Notes: a model not told the origin generated them from the letters alone. Numbered from the stretch's first letter, positions 18,175-26,517 are shown. The stretch: DNA of 64,000 nucleotides from JBBQFI01 sp038321775 (GCA_038321775.1 JBBQFI010000011.1:1-64000), one strand, 5' to 3'. A program made the numbers and translations.

Positions 18175-19296
18175 TTGATTTCACGGAACTACCGATCTCG
18201 CATTTTGAAAACCGTCGCGCTCCTGCTCGCCTCTGTGCTTGCTTTAAGTTCCTGCAAACGGAACGCGACGCAAACGCTCGATCCGAACGTTCCGGTGGAA
18301 GTGGTGCTGCCGGAACACGGCGCTTATACCGGCGCCTTCATGGATTTCGGCGACACCGAAGATGACGTTACGCTCGAAGGCATCGAGGAATTCGAAACGA
18401 TGGTCGGGAAACACCAGGCGATCATCGCCTCCTCGAGCTATTGGGGTGAGCAGACCTTTCCGACCGCGAACATGAATCTGATTTGGCGGCACGGTTCACT
18501 GCCGCTGCTTTTTTGGTCGCCGTGGGATCAACCCTACGAACAAAATCGCGGACCGGATAAATTCGGTCTCGATAAAATTGTCGCGGGCAAATGGGATAAC
18601 TACATCGATCGCTGGGGCGACGCGGCGCGCGCGTTCGGCAAACCCATCATTGTTGTCTTCGGCGTCGAGATGAATGGCGACTGGTTTCCGTGGTCCGGTA
18701 ATTTCTATGGCGGCGAGAAACCAATCGCAGGCAGGCCTAACGAGTGGGAAGGCCCGGAGAATTTTAAGAAAGCCTACCGTTACGTGGTCGATCGCGTGCG
18801 CGCGCGCGGCGCGGCAAACATCCAGTGGATGTTTCATACCAACAATTATTCCTATCCGATGCAGACCTGGAATTTCGCGCCCGCTTATTATCCGGGAGCA
18901 GAATATGTGGACTGGTTCGGCCTGAGCGTTTACGGGCAGCAATTCAAAGACGAACCCTGGGCAAACATTCGCTCGCTGGTCGATTGGCCATACGAAGAAA
19001 TGTCCCGCCTCGATCCAAAAAAACCGATCATGATCACGGAGTGGGCCACTGGCGAATTCCCGCATGCCGGTAACAAAGGCGAATGGATCAAGCAAGGTCT
19101 CGATAATTTCCGCACTCGTTATCCGCGCATCAAAGCCGCCGTTTACTGGCACGAGCGCTGGCAGAACGAAGACCAGAGTTACAGCAACCTGCACATCAAC
19201 TCTTCCATCGATTCCCTCAACGCCTATCGCGAAGGAATCGCGAATCCTTACTGGTTAGGCAATTTGATTTTGCGCCCGTTACCGAAAGCGAAATAA
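18175..19296 (+). CDS. GH26 family lipoprotein (endo-beta-mannanase-like)
   Basis: A roughly 370-residue glycoside hydrolase of family 26, exported as a lipoprotein (ILKTVALLLASVLALSSC, lipobox Cys near residue 27). Catalytic glutamates are visible: FGVEMNGDWFPW (acid/base Glu, near 166) and MITEWATGEF (nucleophile Glu, near 286), with the HTNN and WFGLSVYG stretches in the right order. Family members cut beta-1,4-mannan or related mixed glucans; the substrate is not decided by sequence. The start is TTG at 18175; another TTG (18205) is possible, and no strong ribosome-binding site is seen. A GCCTAACG word at 18735 encodes PNE. Confidence 0.82.
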   Translation: MISRNYRSRILKTVALLLASVLALSSCKRNATQTLDPNVPVEVVLPEHGAYTGAFMDFGDTEDDVTLEGIEEFETMVGKHQAIIASSSYWGEQTFPTANMNLIWRHGSLPLLFWSPWDQPYEQNRGPDKFGLDKIVAGKWDNYIDRWGDAARAFGKPIIVVFGVEMNGDWFPWSGNFYGGEKPIAGRPNEWEGPENFKKAYRYVVDRVRARGAANIQWMFHTNNYSYPMQTWNFAPAYYPGAEYVDWFGLSVYGQQFKDEPWANIRSLVDWPYEEMSRLDPKKPIMITEWATGEFPHAGNKGEWIKQGLDNFRTRYPRIKAAVYWHERWQNEDQSYSNLHINSSIDSLNAYREGIANPYWLGNLILRPLPKAK

Positions 19297-19304
19297 CTTA
19301 CTCG

Positions 19305-19395
19305 GTGCCATCGAGACGATGGCGAGCGCGGTGAAAATCGGACGTTTAAGAAGCTGACGGAAACCGAAACGAATATCCTGCAGTAGTGAATCCAT
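19305..19395 (-). pseudogene. remnant of a MacB/FtsX-type (ADOP) ABC permease
   Basis: The minus strand from an ATG at 19395 reads MDSLLQDIRFGFRQLLKRP, then IFTALAIVSMA, which is the standard N-terminus of the large FtsX/MacB permeases (ADOP group) common in soil bacteria. The expected continuation (LALGIGAN...) is missing: the frame diverges after about 30 codons and stops inside the 3' end of the GH26 gene. About 800 residues have been lost, so this is a deletion scar, not a working gene. Confidence 0.6.
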
Positions 19396-19467
19396 GGATC
19401 GCGTTCTCGGATGTGAGATGCGGTTGGAATGGAAAATGGATTCAGAATTTTCCGTGTCCCGGAAAAA

Positions 19468-19944
19468 TCACATCACACTCGGCGGCAATTTGAGGAAATC
19501 CCGCCGAAAGGCATTCAGAAGATTCAGATAGCTACCGCGGCAATTTTCGAAGTGCTCACCCCAACGCGAAAGGAGCGGTGTATTTTTATCGTGGAACGCG
19601 CGGTCGCAAACTTCCGCCGCTTTGCCTAGGGCAACCATGCAATCGTCCAACTCCAGTTTCCGTTTGAGCATGTTCGCGTTGACCGGACCGGTAGTGCCCA
19701 GTCCGAGCTGCAGAAGCGACGTCATTTGTTTATAGAACGTGCCGATGAAAATCTCGTGACCAGTATTGCACTCACGAAAATATTGATGCCAGCGAGAGAT
19801 CAAAGGAGCGTTCCTGTCGCTCAATGCCCGCAGACTGGAGACATGCGCATGTTTCACCGCGACTGAAGCTTCGTCCACTTGCAGCCGCAATTTCAGCATC
19901 GCCGGATGCGTGATGAGAAACTCGTTCAGATTAACGGGCGTCAT
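19468..19944 (-). CDS. hypothetical protein with an internal duplication
   Basis: A 158-residue cytoplasmic protein that I do not recognise. It consists of two similar halves: D-R-N-A-P-L-I-S-R-W-H-Q-Y-F-R-E-C (about residues 46-62) recurs as D-K-N-T-P-L-L-S-R-W-G-E-H-F-E-N-C (about 117-133), each followed by a hydrophobic helix ending in L-L/F-L. It is predicted all-helical. The ATG at 19944 has CAGGACA directly upstream; an upstream extension would overlap the preceding gene. It lies 56 bases downstream of the NTF2-like gene, behind a hairpin. Confidence 0.5.
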   Translation of the reverse strand: MTPVNLNEFLITHPAMLKLRLQVDEASVAVKHAHVSSLRALSDRNAPLISRWHQYFRECNTGHEIFIGTFYKQMTSLLQLGLGTTGPVNANMLKRKLELDDCMVALGKAAEVCDRAFHDKNTPLLSRWGEHFENCRGSYLNLLNAFRRDFLKLPPSVM

Positions 19945-19950
19945 TGTCCT

Positions 19951-19971
19951 GAAAACCCCGTGGGGGTTTTC
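19951..19971 (-). terminator. perfect hairpin between two minus-strand genes
   Basis: A nine-base perfect stem (GAAAACCCC / GGGGTTTTC) with a three-base loop lies between the stop of the NTF2-like gene (20001) and the start of the duplicated hypothetical gene (19944). The GC-rich base with a T stretch on the minus strand fits a weak intrinsic terminator or attenuator. Confidence 0.5.
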
Positions 19972-20000
19972 CAACTCCAGGACAGAGAGGAGCAGGTTCC

Positions 20001-20903
20001 CTACTGACCGGCTTTCTTTTCTTCGGGAGGCTGCGCTTTGCGAACATCGACGGCGAGTTTCCAATCGCCGCCCACACTTAGCTTCCAAATTGTGACGTAG
20101 TAACCGCGCTCGATCCCGTCCTGCCGTTCATTCGAATATTCGCCGTAGGAATAAGCGAGATCGCCGGACCTGCTGATGCCACCATCGATGCGTTTCGCAG
20201 TCATCTTGCCGTGATCGTAACCAAGCATCAATCGCGCGGCATCCCGACCCACGGCGGGAAATCGTCCCTCACGAAATATGCGAATGTTTTCTGCACTCGC
20301 GTCTATCAATGCGGCCTCCGCGTCCTTAGCCGACGCATCACTGAATTCTTTTTCTGCGGCCGCGAAAGCACCGCGCGCCGCCTTCAAGTCGGTCTTCCTT
20401 TCGTTTCGATACTCGTTAGGCAAAATCTCCACCGCCAGCTGCTTATCGACCGGCGCGGGGTTTTCGATTCCGCCATCGAGAATCACTTTCCAGTCCCCCT
20501 CCGCTTGTTTTTTCCAAACAGAAACAAACTGACCGAAACCGGACGCCTTCGCATCGCCGGCGTGCGCCCTAAATTCCCATGGGCCAGTGGTGTAACCAAT
20601 GTCTCCCGCGTCTGCAACATCGGCGAAGATTGGTTGCCAGGTCAGCCGCGCTTCCGAAGCAGGCCGCTTAAGATAAAGCTCTTTGCCTTTCACCGGGCCG
20701 GGATTGAAGACGATGGCGTCGTCCGCCAGGTTGGCGACAAAGGCGTCTCGAACTCCTTTTTCCACCGCCATTTGCGCAAAGCCTTTCTCGGCCGCCACTA
20801 GCGATATCAGCGCCTTGTCATTGGGGGCTTCAGCCGAGAACGCCTTGGAACTGAGCGCGAGCAGAACAAAAAAAACTTTCGCTGATTTAGACAAAATCTG
20901 CAT
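20001..20903 (-). CDS. exported protein with two NTF2-like (DUF4440-type) domains
   Basis: A 300-residue exported protein: signal peptide (about 1-23, cut near SKAFSA), then two SnoaL/NTF2-like domains (about 30-155 and 175-290). Both copies show the family layout: an AEKGFAQMAVEKG / AEKEFSDASAKDA helix, a D-A-x-I-F/R-I turn, G-D-I/L-A-Y-T/S-x-G in the middle, and a final W-K-...-G-D-W-K-V/L-x-x-D. DUF4440 proteins are usually of unknown function, sometimes ketosteroid-isomerase-like. A strong AAGGAG precedes the ATG. Only 38 bases separate it from the divergent sigma-factor gene. Confidence 0.72.
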   Translation of the reverse strand: MQILSKSAKVFFVLLALSSKAFSAEAPNDKALISLVAAEKGFAQMAVEKGVRDAFVANLADDAIVFNPGPVKGKELYLKRPASEARLTWQPIFADVADAGDIGYTTGPWEFRAHAGDAKASGFGQFVSVWKKQAEGDWKVILDGGIENPAPVDKQLAVEILPNEYRNERKTDLKAARGAFAAAEKEFSDASAKDAEAALIDASAENIRIFREGRFPAVGRDAARLMLGYDHGKMTAKRIDGGISRSGDLAYSYGEYSNERQDGIERGYYVTIWKLSVGGDWKLAVDVRKAQPPEEKKAGQ

Positions 20904-20941
20904 TTGGCGGCGTCTCCTTTCTAAAAGACCGTGAAGAGGTC

Positions 20942-21433
20942 ATGGACATTGTAGTTCGTCATGAAGATTGGAAAGAATGTTTTTCGCAGCTCGCGCCCGG
21001 GTTGGTCCTATTTGCACGCCAATTTGTCCGATCGCGCGCCGATGCTGAAGATATCGTGCAGGAAGCGTTCGTTCGTTTCTGGCGACGCCAGCATTCCGTC
21101 GAAAATCGCGCGCTCCTTTTCGCCACCGTGCGCTCCATCGGCCTCGATCTACTTCGACGCGATGCGCGTCGCGCTCGGCGTGAAGCTGCCGTTGTGCTCG
21201 AAAGCGAACATTCAACCGAGCCACATTTCGAGAGCGAGGACGAATCCCAGAGCGCCCTGGCCGCAGCCCTCGATCACCTTCCCCAGGATCAACGCGAGGT
21301 CGTGGTCATGAAAATTTGGAACGAACTCACATTTCAGGAAATCGGAACGGTCCTCGGCATTTCGCAAAACACTGCGGCATCGCGGTATCGCTACGCCCTA
21401 ACGAGTTTGAAAAAAAATCTGCTGCCGCAATGA
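20942..21433 (+). CDS. ECF-type RNA polymerase sigma factor
   Basis: A 163-residue extracytoplasmic-function sigma factor. Region 2 (about 20-80) contains ARQFVRSRADAEDIVQEAFVRFWRR, the -10 recognition helix; region 4 (about 105-160) contains DHLPQDQREVVVMKIWNELTFQEIG, then GISQNTAASRYRYAL, the -35 recognition helix-turn-helix. There is no region 3, as expected. Its stop overlaps the start of the next gene by ATGA; that gene is a single-span membrane protein in the position of an anti-sigma factor. A near copy of the dispersed word (CCCTAACG, 21396) sits in region 4. Confidence 0.9.
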   Translation: MDIVVRHEDWKECFSQLAPGLVLFARQFVRSRADAEDIVQEAFVRFWRRQHSVENRALLFATVRSIGLDLLRRDARRARREAAVVLESEHSTEPHFESEDESQSALAAALDHLPQDQREVVVMKIWNELTFQEIGTVLGISQNTAASRYRYALTSLKKNLLPQ

Positions 21434-21942
21434 ACGATTTTTCCGAAATCGAAAACGAATTGAAAAAGCTGCGTCCGGCGTTTGTGCGACCGGAGTTGGC
21501 GATTCGAATCGAAAAAGCTTTTCGCGAGGAAATTCCGCCACCGCCACCCGGCATAGCACCACGGAATCGCTCGACGCAAGCGAACTGGATTTCGCTCGGT
21601 CTCGGCGTTGGCCTCGCGGCCGCCGCAGGTTTTCTCATGCTGGCGCGTTTGCACAACAATGCGCCCGCAAAAACCGAAACGCGTGTCGCGGCGGTAACAC
21701 CGGCGCCTAACGAGCGTCCTGCGCTCCGGGCCGGGCGCTTGGTTCCAGCGGGGCTGACCGAAGTCGTTTACCACTCGCAGGACGAAGGCTTGCATTTTCC
21801 TGAGGGGGCAACCCAACCGGTTCGACGGTTGCGCTATCACACACGCGAAACGTTGCGCTGGCAGAATAAAGAGACGGGTGCATCGCTGCGCGTTTCCTAT
21901 CCGAGCGAGGAAGTAGTTCTCCTCCCAATCTCGGGCCAATGA
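21430..21942 (+). CDS. putative anti-sigma factor, single-span membrane protein
   Basis: A 170-residue protein with a cytoplasmic N-terminal helix (NDFSEIENELKKLRPAFVRPELA), one membrane helix (about 56-74, ISLGLGVGLAAAAGFLML) and a periplasmic domain. The ATGA overlap with the sigma-factor stop, the topology and the size are those of an ECF anti-sigma factor. No zinc-binding ZAS motif (H-x3-C-x2-C) is visible, so it would belong to a different class. The functional call rests on context. Confidence 0.6.
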   Translation: MNDFSEIENELKKLRPAFVRPELAIRIEKAFREEIPPPPPGIAPRNRSTQANWISLGLGVGLAAAAGFLMLARLHNNAPAKTETRVAAVTPAPNERPALRAGRLVPAGLTEVVYHSQDEGLHFPEGATQPVRRLRYHTRETLRWQNKETGASLRVSYPSEEVVLLPISGQ

Positions 21943-21970
21943 ATTTCAATTTCTTACGCACCAAAAAAAT

Positions 21971-23014
21971 ATGAAAACAAAATCGATCGTAATCACAGCC
22001 GCCGCGCTTCTTCTTCCGCTGGCAGGTTTTGCGCAGACGCCGCCTGCTCCGCAGCCCCCGCCTCCCGGACCTCCGCCCTCAGATTCCCACCGTGAAAAAG
22101 AACCAAAAGTGCCGGTGACTTTCCTGGGTGTGGAAACATCGCCGGTGCCCAGAGTCGTGAGCGAGCAACTCGGGCTCGCGAAGGGTTTCGGGCTGGTGGT
22201 CGATTACGTCGTTCCTGATGGACCTGCCGCTGCGGCCGGTGTGAAGGAAAACGATATTTTGAAAATGTTAAACGATCAGATCCTGACCGAGCCAGATCAG
22301 CTCTCGAAATTAGTACGCAGTTTTTCCGAGGATACGAACGTGACGTTGACGATTTTACGAAAAAGTTCCGAAAGTAAAGTCACAGTCAAACTGGGCAAGC
22401 GCGATGTTCCTTCGCACGGTCCTGGCATGCGGCGATTCGAGAAACATTGGAATGTTGGCGACGGAGACTTTGGTAATCTCGGCGACAAAATGCAGATGCT
22501 CCAGGAACAACTGGGCAATGATCAGCGTGGAATGATTCGGGGCGCCGTGGAGCAGGCACGACACGAAGTGGAGCGTGCGAAAGGTGAAATCATGCGCGCA
22601 CAGAACGAAGCGCGGCGCGCGATGCAGGATGTGCGCGTGAGCACAACCGATGACAACGGCACGATCAAGACGACGCGGATTGATCTTGGCAAAGCGCAGA
22701 TTGTTTTTTCCGATGGCAGCGGCGAAATGAAGATTGAATCGGTTAATGGCAAAAAACAGCTGACGGCAAAAGATTCGCAGGGTCGATTGTTATTCAGCGG
22801 GCCAGTTGAAACCAATGAGGACCGCGACAAGATGCCGGCTGAAGTGCGGCAGCGTTTCGAAAAATTAGAAGATAAAGATTTGCCCGCAGCAATTCCGCCG
22901 ATGCCGATGACACCAGTTCCGAACGTCGACGACGACAGCGATTCCGATGCGGGTGAAGTCGATCAAGTCTCGTTGGATCGGCCGTTCTGGCCCTTGGGCA
23001 CCATTCGAGTTTAG
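21971..23014 (+). CDS. exported PDZ-domain protein
   Basis: A 347-residue exported protein: signal peptide ending AGFAQ, a proline-rich linker (about 22-42), one PDZ domain (about 47-140; FLGVETSP, GFGLVVDYVVPDGPAAAAGVKENDILKMLN), then a charged helical stretch (about 165-220, QEQLGNDQRG...EVERAKGEIMRAQNEARRAM) with likely coiled coil, and an acidic C-terminus. There is no protease domain. It lies third in the sigma/anti-sigma operon, so it may sense unfolded envelope proteins or tether a partner in that signalling system; this is inference from position. Confidence 0.7.
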   Translation: MKTKSIVITAAALLLPLAGFAQTPPAPQPPPPGPPPSDSHREKEPKVPVTFLGVETSPVPRVVSEQLGLAKGFGLVVDYVVPDGPAAAAGVKENDILKMLNDQILTEPDQLSKLVRSFSEDTNVTLTILRKSSESKVTVKLGKRDVPSHGPGMRRFEKHWNVGDGDFGNLGDKMQMLQEQLGNDQRGMIRGAVEQARHEVERAKGEIMRAQNEARRAMQDVRVSTTDDNGTIKTTRIDLGKAQIVFSDGSGEMKIESVNGKKQLTAKDSQGRLLFSGPVETNEDRDKMPAEVRQRFEKLEDKDLPAAIPPMPMTPVPNVDDDSDSDAGEVDQVSLDRPFWPLGTIRV

Positions 23015-23020
23015 AGGAGA

Positions 23021-23067
23021 GTCCGCCGGGACCTTAACCGGCCTGACCAACCGCCCGGCGGACTTTT
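23021..23067 (+). terminator. intrinsic terminator after the sigma/PDZ operon
   Basis: A ten-base perfect stem (GTCCGCCGGG at 23021-23030 and CCCGGCGGAC at 23054-23063) followed by TTTT, seven bases after the stop of the PDZ gene. The loop of about 23 bases contains a second small pairing (ACCGGC/GCC). Confidence 0.75.
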
Positions 23068-23082
23068 CCTTGCTCGAAAAGG

Positions 23083-23140
23083 GTGGCGCAATTTTGTAAC
23101 CTGCGGCTTGGTCTGAATCGCAAGTTGAAACCTGCGCCAC
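23083..23140. repeat. palindromic repeat (GTGGCGCA family), copy 1, degenerate
   Basis: Arms GTGGCGCA (23083-23090) and TGCGCCAC (23133-23140) enclose internal segments related to CCTGCGGCTTGG and CGCAAGTTGAAACCTGCG. The same arms and internal layout appear, better preserved, at 24307-24370. Non-coding, directly downstream of a terminator. Confidence 0.6.
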
Positions 23141-23180
23141 TTTGCCGGTAACGGCCCTTGTTGAAATATCCGGCCCCACC

Positions 23181-24165
23181 TCAGACATTTTTCTGCCGCT
23201 CGATCAATATCTTCTCGATAGCCGCGGCATGCCCGAACCGGTCGTCGTAATGTGATCGAATGGTTTTCAATTGCGCCGTTGCTTCCGCGAGTTGCGAATC
23301 GTTGGCTAAGAGCATGCATTCGCTCAATTCGAGCAACGCCTTCGGGTAGCCGACGAAACGTTGAGCGCTGGTTTGCAATAGCTGGCGCTTTTCCGCAAGC
23401 GTCAGCTGGACGTGGCAGTCGAACTCGAAGGCTTCGGCGTCCAATTCCTTTTCGCACTGAAATGCCACGGTGCTGAATTCTGCGAAACTCTTTATGGAAA
23501 AGTATCCATTCCGAACGAACCACTCCATAGATATCGGCAGCCACGGAGAATAGGGATAGACGAAATCCTGATGAATGAGCCACGATCCCTGGTGAAGGCT
23601 TCGATAGAATTGATTGATCACCCATTGGTTAATGTCCCAGCCCCATAGAATGTCCACGTAGAGTAAGGCGATGGGGTTGCCGCTCCATCGCTGCTTTCGA
23701 ATATCGCCCGCGTAAACCTGGACGTAGCGCGCGTCGTCCCCAAGAGAGAGAGAGGAAAGCTTGAAAGAAACTTTCTCCTGTCTTCAGCTTCAGGTGTTTC
23801 GGTGCATGCTCTACCATGTAGTCATCGGCGATGAACAGATCATACGAATGAACGAGCGGCGCTTTTCTGTTTTTGAGGCCGTTGGTTTTCGCGAGACCGT
23901 CGAGAAGTGCAACTGTCGAGCCTCCGAGATAGCATCCCAGCTCCACGAATTCGCCTTTCAATGCAGCGGCTTTCGTGGCGAGAAAAGCAGGCAGAACGCG
24001 CTCCTCGAGGCCAAGCATCGCCGGATACGATCGAACCCGGTCGGAAATTGCGAAGCTCTCGTAGGTTCTATCGTTTTGGGGGATTAAAAGATCGTCCGCC
24101 TTCGCGTTGCGTTCCGTTACTTGATCCTTTTGCGATCTTGATCCGGTCTGGTCCAAAGGAAACAT
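23181..24165 (-). pseudogene. class I SAM methyltransferase interrupted by a frameshift at a (CT)6 tract
   Basis: Two adjacent minus-strand frames belong to one gene of about 325 residues. The first part (24165 down to about 23742) has the SAM-binding segment FVELGCYLGGSTVALLDGL and runs to ESFFQAFLSLS. The second frame continues naturally: LGDDARYVQVYAGDIRKQRW, then SGNPIALLYVDILWGWDINQ, which matches TylF-like methyltransferases and reads to the stop at 23181. The two are joined at a run of six CT dinucleotides (AG on the plus strand, 23743-23754). Gain of one CT or loss of two would restore the frame. Start codon uncertain (ATG 24165 chosen; TTG 24216 possible). Confidence 0.7.
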
Positions 24166-24270
24166 GATGTCAAAGGTGATTAGAGAATAACTAGTGAAGT
24201 TAGCCGGTTGAGGCAATTAACTCGCGAGTAGCGCTGCAATTTTCTTTTGGTCGGAGCGCGCAGTAATTTC

Positions 24271-24301
24271 GCGAGGTTTTTCGCTGCTCTCGGAATGACA
24301 A
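24271..24301 (+). repeat. short dispersed repeat, copy 2
   Basis: Matches the 139-169 copy at about 26 of 31 positions (GCGAGG... to ...ATGACAA). It lies next to the GTGGCGCA-type palindrome, in a 230-base gap crowded with repeats. Confidence 0.5.
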
Positions 24302-24306
24302 GGCAG

Positions 24307-24370
24307 GAAGTGGCGCAAGTCTTTGACTTGCGTTCTCCTTGGATCGCAAGCTGGAAGCTTGCGCCACTTC
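24307..24370. repeat. palindromic repeat (GTGGCGCA family), copy 2
   Basis: Perfect 13-base arms (24307-24319 and 24358-24370, GAAGTGGCGCAAG and its complement) enclose two small internal hairpins: GCAAGTC-TTT-GACTTGC and GCAAGCT-GGA-AGCTTGC. The predicted fold is a three-way cloverleaf. It ends 24 bases before the ATG of the DUF485 gene, so it probably lies in that transcript's leader. Confidence 0.75.
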
Positions 24371-24394
24371 GCCGACGCCGTTAAGAAACAGCGC

Positions 24395-24814
24395 ATGGCG
24401 TCCGACTCGCGCATTCCGGAAGATCCAACACCGATCGTTGGCTCCGCGACGGACATGGCGCGCTTCACTCACGCCACGCCGAAACCGTCGCATGAACTGA
24501 CCGCGGACGAAGAAGCGCGCGGCGTCGATTGGCAAACAATCGCTTCGAGCGAGCGTTTCCGAAATTTATTGCGCGCAAAAAGGCGCTTCATCATTCCCGC
24601 AATGATTTTCTTCATCGCGTACTATTTCGCTTTGCCGGTGCTCGTCGGCTATGCGCGGCCGTTCATGGAAAAGCGAATTTGGGGCGCGGTAAATCTCGCG
24701 TATCTCTTCGCGCTCTCGCAATTTTTCATGGCCTGGGTCATCGCCGCGCTTTACGTCCGCGCCGCCGCGAAGTTCGACAAAATGTCGCGCGACGTGATCG
24801 AGAATCGCAAATGA
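24395..24814 (+). CDS. DUF485 membrane protein (YjcH-like)
   Basis: A 139-residue inner-membrane protein of the DUF485 family: a hydrophilic N-terminus, then two membrane helices (about 67-90, FIIPAMIFFIAYYFALPVLV, and about 100-125) with the family's conserved R-x-L-x-R-x-R-R-F start (ERFRNLLRAKRRF). DUF485 proteins are found with sodium/solute symporters of the ActP type, as here: the symporter begins two bases after this stop. Probably an accessory subunit. The ATG chosen follows a repeat element; an in-frame ATG 20 codons later is possible. Confidence 0.8.
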   Translation: MASDSRIPEDPTPIVGSATDMARFTHATPKPSHELTADEEARGVDWQTIASSERFRNLLRAKRRFIIPAMIFFIAYYFALPVLVGYARPFMEKRIWGAVNLAYLFALSQFFMAWVIAALYVRAAAKFDKMSRDVIENRK

Positions 24815-24815
24815 T

Positions 24816-26423
24816 ATGACACCGGCGCTCGCGATGTTTCTGTTCTTCGTGGCGATCACGCTCGTGATCACCTACTGGGCGGCGCGACGATCGAAAGGCG
24901 CGGCGGCATTTTTCACCGCGAGCCGTCGAATCACTGGATGGCAAAACGGCGTCGCTGTCGCAGGCGATTACATGAGTGCAGCTTCGTTTCTTGGAATTGC
25001 CGGACTGATCGCGTTTTACGGTTACGACGGTTTCATGTTTTCCGTCGGTTGGCTCGTCGCATATCTGACTGTGCTACTCGTCGTCGCCGAGCCGTTGCGC
25101 AACGCGGGGAAATACACGATGGCAGATGTGCTCGCCTACCGATTGAATCCGCGGCCCGTCCGCGCAATGGCGGCAATGAGTACGATCACTGTCAGCACCT
25201 TTTACATGATCGCGCAGATGGTCGGAGCCGGTGCGCTGGTCACGCTTTTGCTCGGCAGTTCGCACGTGAGTTATCAAACAGCCGTCATCGCCGTGGGCAT
25301 ACTTATGATTGTCTACGTCGTATTCGGCGGAATGCTCGCGACGACCTGGGTGCAAATCATCAAGGCGATTTTGCTGATGGCGGGAACGATTTTGTTGAGT
25401 CTGCTCGTGCTCGCGCATTTCGGTTGGAGCCTCTCCAACTTTTTCAACGCCGTGACGCACGTTGTCTATCACGACAAAGGGGTGCTCGTGACGAAAAACT
25501 TCCTCGAACCAGGATTACGCTACACCGCCGCAAATCACGGCGCGCTCGATCTCATCTCGTTAGGCATGGCGCTCGTCTTCGGCACAGCTGGTTTGCCGCA
25601 CATTCTCGTTCGTTTTTATACCGTGCCCGATGCGAAGACGGCGCGCGTGAGCGTGGTGTGGGCGATGGTTTTAATCGGCACGTTTTACATCATGACGACG
25701 TTTCTCGGATTCGGCGCCGCGACGATTGTCGGCCGCGATCACATCGCCAGTCACGGCGGAAATAACATGAGCGCGCCGCTTCTCGCGCAAGCATTGGCCG
25801 GCGACATTTTTTTCGCATTCATCGCCGCGATCGCTTTCGCCACTATTCTCGCGGTCGTTGCTGGCCTAACGATTAGTGCGTCGACATCGTTCGCGCATGA
25901 TTTCTACACGAACGTCATTCACAAAGGCGTCGAACGCGCGCCGGGCGAAGAAGTGCGCGTAGCGCGGATCACCGCATTTTTTGTCGGCGCGATCGCGATC
26001 GGAATCGCCATCGTTCTCGGCAAAGATGCCAATGTCGCATTCCTCGTCGCGCTCGCTTTCGCTGTCGCCGCTTCGGCGAATCTTCCGGTCATCGTGCTTT
26101 CACTTTTCTGGAAGCGCTTCAATACGGCGGGAGCGGTGACCGGACTCGCCGCCGGGCTGCTCGCTTCGCTTGTCCTGATCATGATTAGCCCGAGCATCAT
26201 GAAAGTAGATCCGCCGACCGTTGCAGCCTCGGCGCGTCACCTCATTCAACACGCACCAATTTTCCCTTTGGAAAATCCGGGTATCCTCAGTATTCCGATT
26301 GGTTTTCTCGGCGCCATCCTGGGCGCGCTTCTTCGGCGCGAACCGCAGGCGGAAACGCGTTTTGCCGAATTACTCGTTAGGGCAAACACCGGACTCGGGG
26401 CGGAAAAAGCGCTGAGCGATTAG
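24816..26423 (+). CDS. sodium/solute symporter, ActP-like (cation acetate)
   Basis: A 535-residue member of the sodium:solute symporter family, closest in layout to the acetate permease ActP. About 13 membrane helices are visible. Family motifs: the GDYMSAASFLGIAGLIA segment near residue 50 (first helix, Na-site region), the substrate-channel segment LGMALVFGTAGLPHILVRFYT near residue 250, and FAAIAFATILAVVAGLTISASTSFAHDF in the middle. It probably imports acetate or another short organic acid with sodium. It is coupled to the DUF485 gene upstream. Two exact dispersed words (25558, 25864) and one near copy (26375) lie inside. Confidence 0.85.
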   Translation: MTPALAMFLFFVAITLVITYWAARRSKGAAAFFTASRRITGWQNGVAVAGDYMSAASFLGIAGLIAFYGYDGFMFSVGWLVAYLTVLLVVAEPLRNAGKYTMADVLAYRLNPRPVRAMAAMSTITVSTFYMIAQMVGAGALVTLLLGSSHVSYQTAVIAVGILMIVYVVFGGMLATTWVQIIKAILLMAGTILLSLLVLAHFGWSLSNFFNAVTHVVYHDKGVLVTKNFLEPGLRYTAANHGALDLISLGMALVFGTAGLPHILVRFYTVPDAKTARVSVVWAMVLIGTFYIMTTFLGFGAATIVGRDHIASHGGNNMSAPLLAQALAGDIFFAFIAAIAFATILAVVAGLTISASTSFAHDFYTNVIHKGVERAPGEEVRVARITAFFVGAIAIGIAIVLGKDANVAFLVALAFAVAASANLPVIVLSLFWKRFNTAGAVTGLAAGLLASLVLIMISPSIMKVDPPTVAASARHLIQHAPIFPLENPGILSIPIGFLGAILGALLRREPQAETRFAELLVRANTGLGAEKALSD

Positions 26424-26517
26424 AATTTCGCGGTAGCCCGGCCGCCTCGCCCATTTATTTCGTGATCTCGCTCATACGTGGCATTGATTTCTGCAGCGAA
26501 CCTTGATAGACAAAGAA

